Below, piece by piece: positions 1 through 7,706 of a stretch of 64,000 bases of DNA (positions within the stretch are counted from its first letter, which is position 1; the number at the start of each line of letters is the position of its first letter). The stretch spans positions 354,359 through 418,358 of the forward strand of contig NZ_LMHH01000003.1 of assembly GCF_001427865.1 (NCBI RefSeq). Direction: 5' to 3'. The notes beneath the pieces were generated by a model, which saw only the letters and a list, made by a program, of their open reading frames with translations, had not been told where the DNA came from and did not search any database. Source of the DNA: Altererythrobacter sp. Root672 (GTDB taxonomy: Bacteria > Pseudomonadota > Alphaproteobacteria > Sphingomonadales > Sphingomonadaceae). Both the position numbers and the translations under genes were made by a program.

Positions 1-169
1 CGAGCAGCGAGTTTTGGTCGCAGCCCTCGCCGCCGTTCGCATTCCATGCTCGCGCAAGGCAATCCTGTGACGCCCAGGCCGCGCCGGCCTTTGCCCGTCC
101 GCGATGTTCTCTCTCGGCGTTAGGCCCGCGCTCGCCCGCGGGCGATCTTGCATGTCCGAAGATCAAGAT
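1..169. other. Left-edge stretch with no recognisable gene
   Basis: I see no convincing gene here. The short open frames have no recognisable family features and no ribosome-binding site. The stretch may hold the far end or flank of a gene beyond the left edge. Confidence 0.4.
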
Positions 170-310
170 CCTCCCCCCTTGGGGGAGGGGGACCATGCGC
201 AGCATGGTGGAGGGGCAGGTGCGGCTCAACACTCCCTCGAAAGCTCAGAGCAACCCGAGGGTGCCCCTCCACCAACCTTCGGTTGGTCCCCCTCCCCGGG
301 CCGGGGAGGA
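170..310. repeat. Palindromic intergenic repeat, copy 1
   Basis: Two GC-rich arms (about 170-220 and 260-310) are near reverse complements. Each carries a purine-rich block such as GGGGGAGGGGGACCA followed by a small inner hairpin. The element lies just downstream of the GH10 xylanase stop. A close relative is at 12718-12845, so this is a dispersed palindromic (REP/MITE-like) element and not a one-off terminator. It may end the xylanase operon transcript, but there is no T-tract. Confidence 0.75.
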
Positions 311-328
311 ATGGGGCTCTCCGACTGC

Positions 329-1501
329 TTAGGGCGCCGCAGCCCCCAGCGTCTGAGCGATCGCGTCACGCAGGGGTTTCGCGCGGTACTCTGAGTCGTA
401 AGGACAGCAACGCACCTCAAGCCCGTCATCCCGCGGGGCAAAGCCCTGCAGCCAGCTGTACTTGTCGACCATCCCCCAGGCGAGGATGTCGCCCAACTGC
501 TCGTAATCCAGCATCACTTCGAAATAGCGCCGGGCAAATTCGGCGACCTTGGCGTCGCGCTCCGGGATCGCCGCGGGCAGGGCCTTATCCTTGACGTCGA
601 ACTCGGTGATCAGCAGCTTGTAGCCCATCGCCACCGCCTCATCGAGGAACTGGCGCCACTCGCGCTCGCGATAGGGACCTACACCGGTGGCGGGATCGAT
701 CGAGAAGTTCTCGATGTGCGACTGGATCCCCAGCGTGTCGACCGGCACGTTGCGTTTCCGGAACCCCTCGAGCAACCGCAGCACATCGGCGCAGTGTTTG
801 GCGTGGGGCGGCTCCCAGCTCATGTAGTCGTTGTAGACCAACTCCGCGTCGGGCAGCTGCTCGCGGGCGGTGTGGAAGGCGAGATCGAGCACTCCCTCGG
901 CCCCGCGCATCGCGCGCGACAGGCTGGTTTCCATCAACCCGTTGGTGTCGTGATCGATGGCTTCGTTGACCACGTCGTAGCTGGTAATGACCCCGCGATA
1001 ACGGTCGGTCACGGTGCGGATGTGGGTGGTCAGCAGGCGTTCGGCTTCCTGCACCGGATTGGCGCCGAAGTCGTAAGTATTGAGCCAGTCGGGAAACCAC
1101 TTGGGTCGGTGCCACAGCAGGGTGTGGCCTCGAATGGCGATGCCGTTGGCCTGGGTCCAGCGGACGATGTCGTCCATCCGGGCGAAGTCGAACTTGTCCG
1201 GACCAGGCCGGGTCCACTGCCACTTCATCTCGTTCTCGGGCACGACGATGCCGCACTCGGCCTTGATGATGCGGGTGTAGTTCGGGTTCTGGATCGAGCC
1301 GCCGGCGGTGCCCTTGTTCCAGTTGATCGCGCTGCCGAAGCGACGGCCCTTGCGCTGGGCCAAGGCGCTGAGGCCAGAGCCTTCGCCGGCCGGCGCAGGC
1401 GTCGCGGCAACGGCGCTCGACGCAGCATGGGCCGCAACGGGCAGCGCGGCCATTCCGGCCAGCACGTTGCGGCGGGTGGTGTGGGCAAGGGCAGGGCTCA
1501 T
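329..1501 (-). CDS. Endo-1,4-beta-xylanase, GH10
   Basis: Secreted or periplasmic xylanase that cuts internal beta-1,4 bonds of the xylan backbone, 390 aa. The GH10 barrel shows the acid/base glutamate in YDVVNEA (E180) and the nucleophile in LLITEFDV (E300). The N-terminus TTRRNVLAGMAALP has a twin-arginine-like signal ending near AHA, suggesting Tat export. I chose the ATG at 1501 because it overlaps the stop of the upstream MFS gene (ATGA) and begins the signal peptide; the same frame is open back to 2146, but that extension only shadows the transporter. Last gene of a four-gene operon with two GH3 enzymes and a transporter. Family assignment is firm; exact substrate (glucuronoxylan or arabinoxylan) is inferred from neighbours. 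Confidence 0.93.
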   Translation of the reverse strand: MSPALAHTTRRNVLAGMAALPVAAHAASSAVAATPAPAGEGSGLSALAQRKGRRFGSAINWNKGTAGGSIQNPNYTRIIKAECGIVVPENEMKWQWTRPGPDKFDFARMDDIVRWTQANGIAIRGHTLLWHRPKWFPDWLNTYDFGANPVQEAERLLTTHIRTVTDRYRGVITSYDVVNEAIDHDTNGLMETSLSRAMRGAEGVLDLAFHTAREQLPDAELVYNDYMSWEPPHAKHCADVLRLLEGFRKRNVPVDTLGIQSHIENFSIDPATGVGPYREREWRQFLDEAVAMGYKLLITEFDVKDKALPAAIPERDAKVAEFARRYFEVMLDYEQLGDILAWGMVDKYSWLQGFAPRDDGLEVRCCPYDSEYRAKPLRDAIAQTLGAAAP

Positions 1502-2820
1502 ACAAAGGCCTCCCGCAACGGTGCCGGTTCCATCCGCGGCACCAGCAGTTGAATGACGCCGAACGCGATCAGGTAGGCAAGGCCGGCGTAGATCACGATC
1601 GGCAGGTAGCTGCCCGTCAACTCGAGTGTCCACCCGGTCGCCTGCGCGATCAGGATCCCGCCGAGTGCGCCTGCCGCGCCGCCCATGCCCGCGATCGTCG
1701 CCACGGCGCGCCGGGGGTAAAGGTCGGTGATCATCGCGAAGATGTTGGAGGAGAACGCCTGGTGGGCGGCCGTCCCGAGGCCAATGATGAGCACTGCCGT
1801 TAACGGGTTCGCCGCACCGACCACGCCGACCATCGGTACGGCGCACAAGGCCGCCACGAACAGCGTCGTCTTGCGCGCCCGGTTCACGCTCCAGCCGCGC
1901 TGGATCAGGTGCGAGGACATCCAGCCACCGGCAATCGAGCCGATGTCGGCCAGCAGGTACACGCCGATCAGCGCCGGGCCGATGGTGGCGAGGATGCCGG
2001 TGTCGCCCTTGGGGAACAGCTCCATCCCCTGGGTCTTGGCGAAGAAATCCGGCAACCAGAACAGGAACAGGTACCACACTGGGTCGGTGAAGAACTTGCC
2101 GCAGATGAAATACCACGCCTGCCGATGGCGGATGGCATCGCGCCATTTCAGCGGTTCGCCGGCCGGATCCTCACCGTCTTGCGTGATATAGGCGTACTCG
2201 GCCGCCGTGAGTTTCGAGTGTTCATGGGGCTGGCGGTAGAGCCGCAACCATAGCGCCAGCACGACCAATCCCAGCAGCCCGGTGATGAGAAACGCCGCCC
2301 GCCAGCCATAGAGGCCGGCGACCAGGATGCCGACGATCGGAGTCATCAGCACGCCGACATTGGCCCCGGCATTGAGGATCCCCACGCCCAGCGCCCTCTC
2401 GCGCCGCGGGAACCACTCGGCGACCGACTTGACCGCGCCGGGATAGGCCGCGCTCTCCGCCACGCCCAGGGCGATCCGCGCGAGGATGAAATGCAGGACG
2501 GTCCGCGCGGCCGAATGGAATACGGCGGCCAGGCTCCACAGCGCGATGGCGATGGCCATGCCCTTGCGCGTGCCCACTCGGTCGAGCCAGCGGCCGACCA
2601 CCAGCAGGCCGATGCCGTAGCTCGCCTGGAACGCGGTGACGATGTTGCCGTAGTCGACCTCGCTCCAGCCCATCTCGTCCTCGATGATGGGCTTGAGCAC
2701 GCCGAGCACCTGGCGGTCGACGTAGTTGATGGTGATGACCAGGAACAGCAGCAGACAGATTGACCAGCGGTAGCGCCCGCCGGCATTGACGATGGTGCCG
2801 GGGGCCGCTGCGATGGTCAT
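1498..2820 (-). CDS. MFS transporter, hexuronate (ExuT-like) type
   Basis: Inner-membrane symporter of 440 aa with about 12 hydrophobic segments. The first helix region (NYVDRQVLGVLKP) and the loop GRWLDRVGTRKG fit the anion:cation symporter family that includes hexuronate carriers. It overlaps its upstream GH3 gene and its downstream GH10 gene by 4 bp on each side (ATGA junctions), so it is translated with them. Because the locus contains a GH67 alpha-glucuronidase, the likely cargo is glucuronate, 4-O-methylglucuronate or a short aldouronic acid. This substrate is inference; sugar-acid or aryl-acid cargo is possible. Confidence 0.85.
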   Translation of the reverse strand: MTIAAAPGTIVNAGGRYRWSICLLLFLVITINYVDRQVLGVLKPIIEDEMGWSEVDYGNIVTAFQASYGIGLLVVGRWLDRVGTRKGMAIAIALWSLAAVFHSAARTVLHFILARIALGVAESAAYPGAVKSVAEWFPRRERALGVGILNAGANVGVLMTPIVGILVAGLYGWRAAFLITGLLGLVVLALWLRLYRQPHEHSKLTAAEYAYITQDGEDPAGEPLKWRDAIRHRQAWYFICGKFFTDPVWYLFLFWLPDFFAKTQGMELFPKGDTGILATIGPALIGVYLLADIGSIAGGWMSSHLIQRGWSVNRARKTTLFVAALCAVPMVGVVGAANPLTAVLIIGLGTAAHQAFSSNIFAMITDLYPRRAVATIAGMGGAAGALGGILIAQATGWTLELTGSYLPIVIYAGLAYLIAFGVIQLLVPRMEPAPLREAFV

Positions 2821-5210
2821 ACGATCTTGAACTCCGCCGGCTTCAGGTTGGCCGAGCTATTGCCGGCCGAGACCACTACCGGGCCCGGTTCGACCACCTC
2901 GCGCATCTCGCGGTTCCAGATCGACAGGTGTCGCGGTTCGAGCGTGAAGCGCAAGGTGCGCCGCTCGCCCGGCGCCAAGGTCACCCTTTGGAAGCCCTTA
3001 AGCGCGATGATCGGCGTGGTCACCGAACGGTAGGGCAGGCCGATGTAGAGCTGCACCACCTCGTCACCCGCGCGGTTGCCGGTGTTGGTCACGTCGACCG
3101 AGACCTCGACAGATTGGCCGGCCTGGACCGGAGCGGTCGGCACCTGCGGCGCGGAAATCTCGAAGCTGGTGTAGGATAGCCCGTGCCCGAACGGGAACAG
3201 CGCGCTGGCATCGTCGAACAGGTAGCCGCGCCGCGAGCTCGGCTTGCGGTCGTGGAAGTACGGCACCTGGCCGGAGTTGCGGACCACGGTGACCGGCAGC
3301 TTGGCGCCCGGATTGAGCTTGCCGAGCAGCGCCTCTGCCATGGCCACGCCGCCTTCCTGGCCGGGATACCAGCATTCGAGCACCGCGCTGGCCTTGGCGA
3401 CCACGTTGGGCCAGCTCGGCGGGCGGCCGTTGATGGCGCAGACGATCAGCGGCTTGCCGAGCGCCGCGAGGGCATCGACCAGGTCATTCTGTTCGCCGAC
3501 GATGTCGATCTCGGTGCGGTCGCCGAGATGGTTCTTGGCGAACCCTTCGCGGCTGGTCTGCTCGGTATCCCCGATGGCGAGGACGATGGTGTCGGCGGTC
3601 TTTGCCACGGCCACTGCCTCCTGGATCAGACGCAAGTTCTGCTCGCGGTCGGCCAGTTCGATCAGGTCGGCTGAGCGGTCTTCGCTCTTGGTGATGAACA
3701 CGCCTTGCGCGGTGACGAAGTCGGCAGCGGGCGCGATCTGCTTGAGGCCTTCGAGCAAGCTGGTGGTCTGCTTGGGTATGCTCGAATAGCCGCCCAGGCG
3801 CGCGATCGCGTGGTTGGGCCCGATCACCGCCACGCGGCCCATCTTTGCCGGGTCGAGCGGCAGGGCGGCGTTTGCGTTGGTCAGCAGGCACAGCGACTTG
3901 CGTGCGGCCTCGAGCGCCAAGGTGCGGGCTTCGGCATTGCCGGTGAGCTTGCGGGTCGCTTCCCAGTCGCCGTAGGGGTTCTCGAAAAGTCCGGCGCGGA
4001 ACTTGAAGGTCAGCATCCGGGCGCAGGCGCGGTCGATCAGCTCGACCGGGACAGTGCCCGCCTCGACCTGGGCGGCGAGAGTGCGGAAGGCCTGGCCTTC
4101 GGGCAGCTCGCTGTCGACACCGGCGAGGAGCGCCAGATGCGCGGCCTCGGCCTCGTCCTTGGCGACGTGGTGCAGGGTCGCGAGTTCGTGGACGCCGCCG
4201 TAGTCGCTGGCGATGATGCCGTCGAAGCCCCACTCGCCGCGCAGCACGTCACCGAGCAGCCAGGTGTTGGCGTGGCTCGGTACCCCGTCGATCTCGTTGT
4301 AGCTCGGCATGACCGCGCCGATCGAGGTGCGGCGGACGACTTCGCGGAACGGCGGGAAGAAGAACTCGCGCAATTCGCGCTCGCCCAGTTGTGCGGGGGC
4401 GACATTGTTGCCGGACTCGGGCTGGCCGTGGCCGGTCATGTGCTTGAGCGTGGCGTAGACCTTGCCCGGTGCGAGCCGGTCGAACTTGCCGGGCCCCTGC
4501 AGGCCCTCGACTGCGGCGACGCCGAGTTCGGCGACGAGGTACGGGTCCTCGCCAAAGGTCTCTTCGATCCGGCCCCAGCGCGGGTCGCGGACGATGTCGA
4601 CCACGGGCGAGAGCACGTAAGGCACGCCGCGTGCCCGCACCTCGCGGGCGATGATCGACTGCACGCGGTGCATGAGATCGGGATCGAACGCACCCGCCAG
4701 CGCGATCGCCTGTGGGAACATGGTCGCTTCGGTGGCCATGTAGCCGTGGAGCGATTCCTCGTGCAGCAGGATCGGGATGCCGAGGCGGGTGTCTTCGAGC
4801 GCCCACTTCTGCAGCGCATTGATGAACTCGACCGTTTCCTGCGGCGTGCGCCAGCGAGCCGCCGTGCCGCCGGCCGCGCCGGTGATGCCGGGGACGCCGC
4901 GCTTGTCGGAGGGGCGGGTGACATGGCCGATGCTATCGGGGAACGCCGCGCTCGCCTTCGCCGGAACGAACGTGAGGTTGTCGATCATATCGCCCTTGCC
5001 GGCCCAAGCGGCGCGGATCTGGGCGATCTTCTCGGGCAGGGTCATGCGGGCCATCAGGTCCGCCACGCGCGCCGGGATCGGCGCCGCGGCGTCCTTGTAC
5101 AACGGACCCGCCTGGGCGAAGGCCAGCGGCGCTTGGCACACGGCCAGCGCGGCCAGGCTACCTCCACCCAGGAGCTTTAGCGCGCCGCGGCGATTGAGCG
5201 GGCCCCTCAA
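2817..5210 (-). CDS. GH3 beta-glycosidase (xylosidase/glucosidase type)
   Basis: Exo-acting beta-glycosidase of 797 aa that probably removes xylose or glucose from xylo- or gluco-oligosaccharides in the periplasm. The N-terminus (NRRGALKLLGGG, then a hydrophobic stretch to AFAQ) is a Tat-like signal. The GH3 barrel includes the KHMTGHG motif; the expected nucleophile aspartate is D336 in IIASDYGG. An alpha/beta sandwich domain and a C-terminal fibronectin III-like domain (VTNTGNRAGDEVVQLY) follow. It overlaps the preceding GH3 gene and the following transporter by 4 bp each. It is a clear paralogue of the neighbouring GH3 at 5207-7624, so the pair arose by duplication or was recruited for different linkages. 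Confidence 0.93.
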   Translation of the reverse strand: MRGPLNRRGALKLLGGGSLAALAVCQAPLAFAQAGPLYKDAAAPIPARVADLMARMTLPEKIAQIRAAWAGKGDMIDNLTFVPAKASAAFPDSIGHVTRPSDKRGVPGITGAAGGTAARWRTPQETVEFINALQKWALEDTRLGIPILLHEESLHGYMATEATMFPQAIALAGAFDPDLMHRVQSIIAREVRARGVPYVLSPVVDIVRDPRWGRIEETFGEDPYLVAELGVAAVEGLQGPGKFDRLAPGKVYATLKHMTGHGQPESGNNVAPAQLGERELREFFFPPFREVVRRTSIGAVMPSYNEIDGVPSHANTWLLGDVLRGEWGFDGIIASDYGGVHELATLHHVAKDEAEAAHLALLAGVDSELPEGQAFRTLAAQVEAGTVPVELIDRACARMLTFKFRAGLFENPYGDWEATRKLTGNAEARTLALEAARKSLCLLTNANAALPLDPAKMGRVAVIGPNHAIARLGGYSSIPKQTTSLLEGLKQIAPAADFVTAQGVFITKSEDRSADLIELADREQNLRLIQEAVAVAKTADTIVLAIGDTEQTSREGFAKNHLGDRTEIDIVGEQNDLVDALAALGKPLIVCAINGRPPSWPNVVAKASAVLECWYPGQEGGVAMAEALLGKLNPGAKLPVTVVRNSGQVPYFHDRKPSSRRGYLFDDASALFPFGHGLSYTSFEISAPQVPTAPVQAGQSVEVSVDVTNTGNRAGDEVVQLYIGLPYRSVTTPIIALKGFQRVTLAPGERRTLRFTLEPRHLSIWNREMREVVEPGPVVVSAGNSSANLKPAEFKIV

Positions 5211-7624
5211 GGCGAGACCGTCAGCTTGACGCTCTTCACGTCCTGCGAGTTCGAGCCGGCCATGATGGTGAACTCACCCGGTTCGACCACGCGCTTCATC
5301 TCGCGGTTCCACAGCGCGAACGAATCCGAGCGGATCGGGATTTCGACCTGCTTGGTCTCGCCGGGCTGGAGCGTCACGCGCTCGAACCCGACAAGTTCCT
5401 TGACTGGCCGCGTGACCGAGCTGACCTCGTCGCGCAGGTAGACCTGCACCACTTCGTCACCCGCGCGGCTGCCGGTGTTGGTGACTGCGACGCGGACCGT
5501 CACGCCGTCTCCGGGCCTGATGGTGGAGGCGGACAGCGTCGGGTCGGCGAGGTTGAAGGTGGTGTAGGAGAGGCCGAAGCCGAACGGGTAAAGCGGGGTC
5601 ACCTCACTGAACAGGTAACCGCGCCGGGCGCTGGGCTTGTAGTTGTAGAAGATCGGCAGCTGGCCGACGTCGCGCGCCACCGTCACCGGCAGCTTGCCGC
5701 CGGGGTTGGTCACGCCGAACAGCGCGTCGGCGATGGCGTTGCCCTGCTGCTCGCCGGCGTACCAGGTTTCGAGAATGGCATCGGCCTCGGCCGCGACTTT
5801 CGGATAGCTCGGCGGACGGCCGTTGGTGAGCACGGCGACGATTGGCTTGCCGAGCGCCTTCAACGCATCGAACAGCTCTTGTTGCTGGCCGACGAGGTCG
5901 AGCCCCGAGCGGTCGCCGAGGTGCGAGTTGGCCCAGCCTTCGCGGCTGGTCTGTTCGGTGTCGCCGATGAACAGCAGGATCGTGTCGGCACCCTTCGCCG
6001 CCTCGACCGCCTGGGCGATGCGCTGGCGGTTTTGCTCGGGGTCGCCGAGCTTGACCTCATCCGCCCACCAGTCGTCGTTTTCGGTGAGGACGATGCCTTG
6101 CGAGTGGACCACGTTGGCCCGGTTGCCGACGAGCGCCTGAATGCCCGCGAGCGGCGACACGCTAGCGCGCGGCTCTCCGTAATAGCCGCCGAGACGGGCA
6201 ACGTCCGCGTTGGGGCCGATCACGGCGATGGTCGGCTTGGCTCCGCCAACAGCGGGCAAGGCCAGCGGCAGGACGCCGTCGTTCTTCAGTAGCACCAGCG
6301 AGCGGTCCGCCGCGCGGCGGGCCAACGCCACGCCGGCGGGGCCGTTGGACCGGCGAGCCTCAGCCCGATCCGGCCAGGGGTTTTCGAACAGGCCGGCGTT
6401 GAACTTCATCGTCAGGAAGCGCGAGACGGCTCGGTCGATCGCGGCCATCGGCACTTCGCCGGACTGCACCGCTGCGGTGAGGTTTCGGAAGCCGCCGCCT
6501 TCGGGCAAGTCGACATCGACCCCGGCGTTGAGCGCCATGATCGCCGCCGTCTTATAGTCGGGGGCGATGTGGTGCAGGCGCGAGAGGTCCTCGATCGCGT
6601 AGTAGTCGGACACGACCGCGCCTTGGTAACCCCATTCGCCGCGCAGCACGCCGTTGAGCAGCCAGGGGTTGGCGTGGCTCGGGATGCCGTCGATCTCGTT
6701 GTAGCTCGCCATCACGGCGTCGATGCCGGTGCGGCTCACGACTTGCTGGAACGGCGGGAAGAACATCTCGCGCAGGGTGCGTTCGCTGATCGGGGCCGGG
6801 CCGACGTTGGTGCCGCTTTCGGGCTGGCCGTGGCCGGTCATGTGCTTGAGCGTGCCGAACACCTTGCCCGCGCCGATCGTGCGCTGCGTGCCGACGCCCT
6901 GCAGGCCTTCGACCGAGGCGACGCCGAGTTCGCCGACCAGGAACGGATCCTCGCCAAACGTCTCTTCAATGCGGCCCCAGCGGGGGTCGCGCGCGACGTC
7001 CACTACTGGAGAGAGCACATTGTGGACGCCGCGCGCACGGACCTCGCCAGCGATGAGGCTGTTCACCTCTCGCAGCAGGTCCGGATCCCAGGATGAGGCC
7101 AGGCCGATGGCCTGCGGGAACGTCGTCGCGTCCCGCGCGGCGAAGCCGTGGAGCGATTCCTCGTGGAACAGGATCGGGATGCCGAGCCGGGTCTGCTCCA
7201 TCGCCCACTTCTGCGCGGCGATCACATAGTCCACGCTCGCATCGATATCGCGGCGCCGTACGACCCGCGGGCTGGCTGGGCCGCTGGTGTCGGAAGGCCG
7301 GGCGATCTGGCCGAGGCCGTTGGGATAGAGCTGTCCAGCCTTTTCCGGCGAGAACGTGAAGTCGGCATTCTGGATCTGCTGCTTGCTGTCCCAGATCGAA
7401 ATGATCTGCGCGACTTTCTCTTCCAGCGTCATGCGCGCGACAAGGTCGGCGACGCGCTGTTCAACCGGTAGCGAGGCGTTCCAGTAAGGGGCGTCGGCCA
7501 TCGGGCGCTTGATACGCGTCGGGACCGTCTGTTGCTGTGCATAAGCCGGCGCGGTCGCCAGAACGGAAACCGTTAGAAATCCTGCACTTGCCGCAAGCAA
7601 TGCGGCCTTGATTCGGTGAGCCAT
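5207..7624 (-). CDS. GH3 beta-glycosidase, first gene of the xylan operon
   Basis: Secreted GH3 enzyme of 805 aa. A Sec-type signal peptide ends near AYAQ. The barrel carries KHMTGHG and the predicted nucleophile D340 in VVSDYYA, followed by the alpha/beta domain and a C-terminal fibronectin III-like domain. The start ATG at 7624 has a strong ribosome-binding site (AGGGAGGAGAGG, a few bases upstream). It heads the operon GH3-GH3-MFS-GH10, and a LacI-type operator and promoter lie 44-82 bp upstream. Beta-xylosidase is the most likely activity given the locus, but beta-glucosidase cannot be excluded from sequence alone. Confidence 0.93.
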   Translation of the reverse strand: MAHRIKAALLAASAGFLTVSVLATAPAYAQQQTVPTRIKRPMADAPYWNASLPVEQRVADLVARMTLEEKVAQIISIWDSKQQIQNADFTFSPEKAGQLYPNGLGQIARPSDTSGPASPRVVRRRDIDASVDYVIAAQKWAMEQTRLGIPILFHEESLHGFAARDATTFPQAIGLASSWDPDLLREVNSLIAGEVRARGVHNVLSPVVDVARDPRWGRIEETFGEDPFLVGELGVASVEGLQGVGTQRTIGAGKVFGTLKHMTGHGQPESGTNVGPAPISERTLREMFFPPFQQVVSRTGIDAVMASYNEIDGIPSHANPWLLNGVLRGEWGYQGAVVSDYYAIEDLSRLHHIAPDYKTAAIMALNAGVDVDLPEGGGFRNLTAAVQSGEVPMAAIDRAVSRFLTMKFNAGLFENPWPDRAEARRSNGPAGVALARRAADRSLVLLKNDGVLPLALPAVGGAKPTIAVIGPNADVARLGGYYGEPRASVSPLAGIQALVGNRANVVHSQGIVLTENDDWWADEVKLGDPEQNRQRIAQAVEAAKGADTILLFIGDTEQTSREGWANSHLGDRSGLDLVGQQQELFDALKALGKPIVAVLTNGRPPSYPKVAAEADAILETWYAGEQQGNAIADALFGVTNPGGKLPVTVARDVGQLPIFYNYKPSARRGYLFSEVTPLYPFGFGLSYTTFNLADPTLSASTIRPGDGVTVRVAVTNTGSRAGDEVVQVYLRDEVSSVTRPVKELVGFERVTLQPGETKQVEIPIRSDSFALWNREMKRVVEPGEFTIMAGSNSQDVKSVKLTVSP

Positions 7625-7667
7625 CGGCTCCTCTCCTCCCTGTCGCGCTTGACTGCGCGGCTAATTT

Positions 7668-7681
7668 TGATAGCGCTACCA
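7668..7681. promoter_or_regulatory. LacI-family operator, site 1
   Basis: The 14-mer TGATAGCGCTACCA has the core palindrome TAGCGCTA with the central CG typical of LacI/GalR operators. It lies in the divergent gap between the GH3 operon and the alpha-glucuronidase gene, and the identical 14-mer occurs at 21181. It overlaps the predicted -10 box of the leftward promoter and touches the alpha-glucuronidase start codon, so binding could repress both directions. The likely binder is the LacI protein encoded at 9838-10938. Confidence 0.75.
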
Positions 7682-7706
7682 TGATGATCGGGAGAGGGCT
7701 TGTCAA
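7678..7706 (-). promoter_or_regulatory. Predicted sigma70 promoter of the GH3-GH3-MFS-GH10 operon
   Basis: On the minus strand, TTGACA (7706-7701) is followed after 17 bases by CATGGT (7683-7678). The -10 box overlaps operator site 1. The same layout (TTGCAC, 17 bases, TATGGT, operator) occurs in front of xylX, which supports it. The promoter lies inside the first codons of the divergent alpha-glucuronidase gene. Confidence 0.5.

Noticed and set aside
1502-2146. N-terminal extension of the xylanase frame
   Set aside because: The extension is arginine/glycine-rich frame-shadow of the transporter; the twin-arginine signal starts at 1501.
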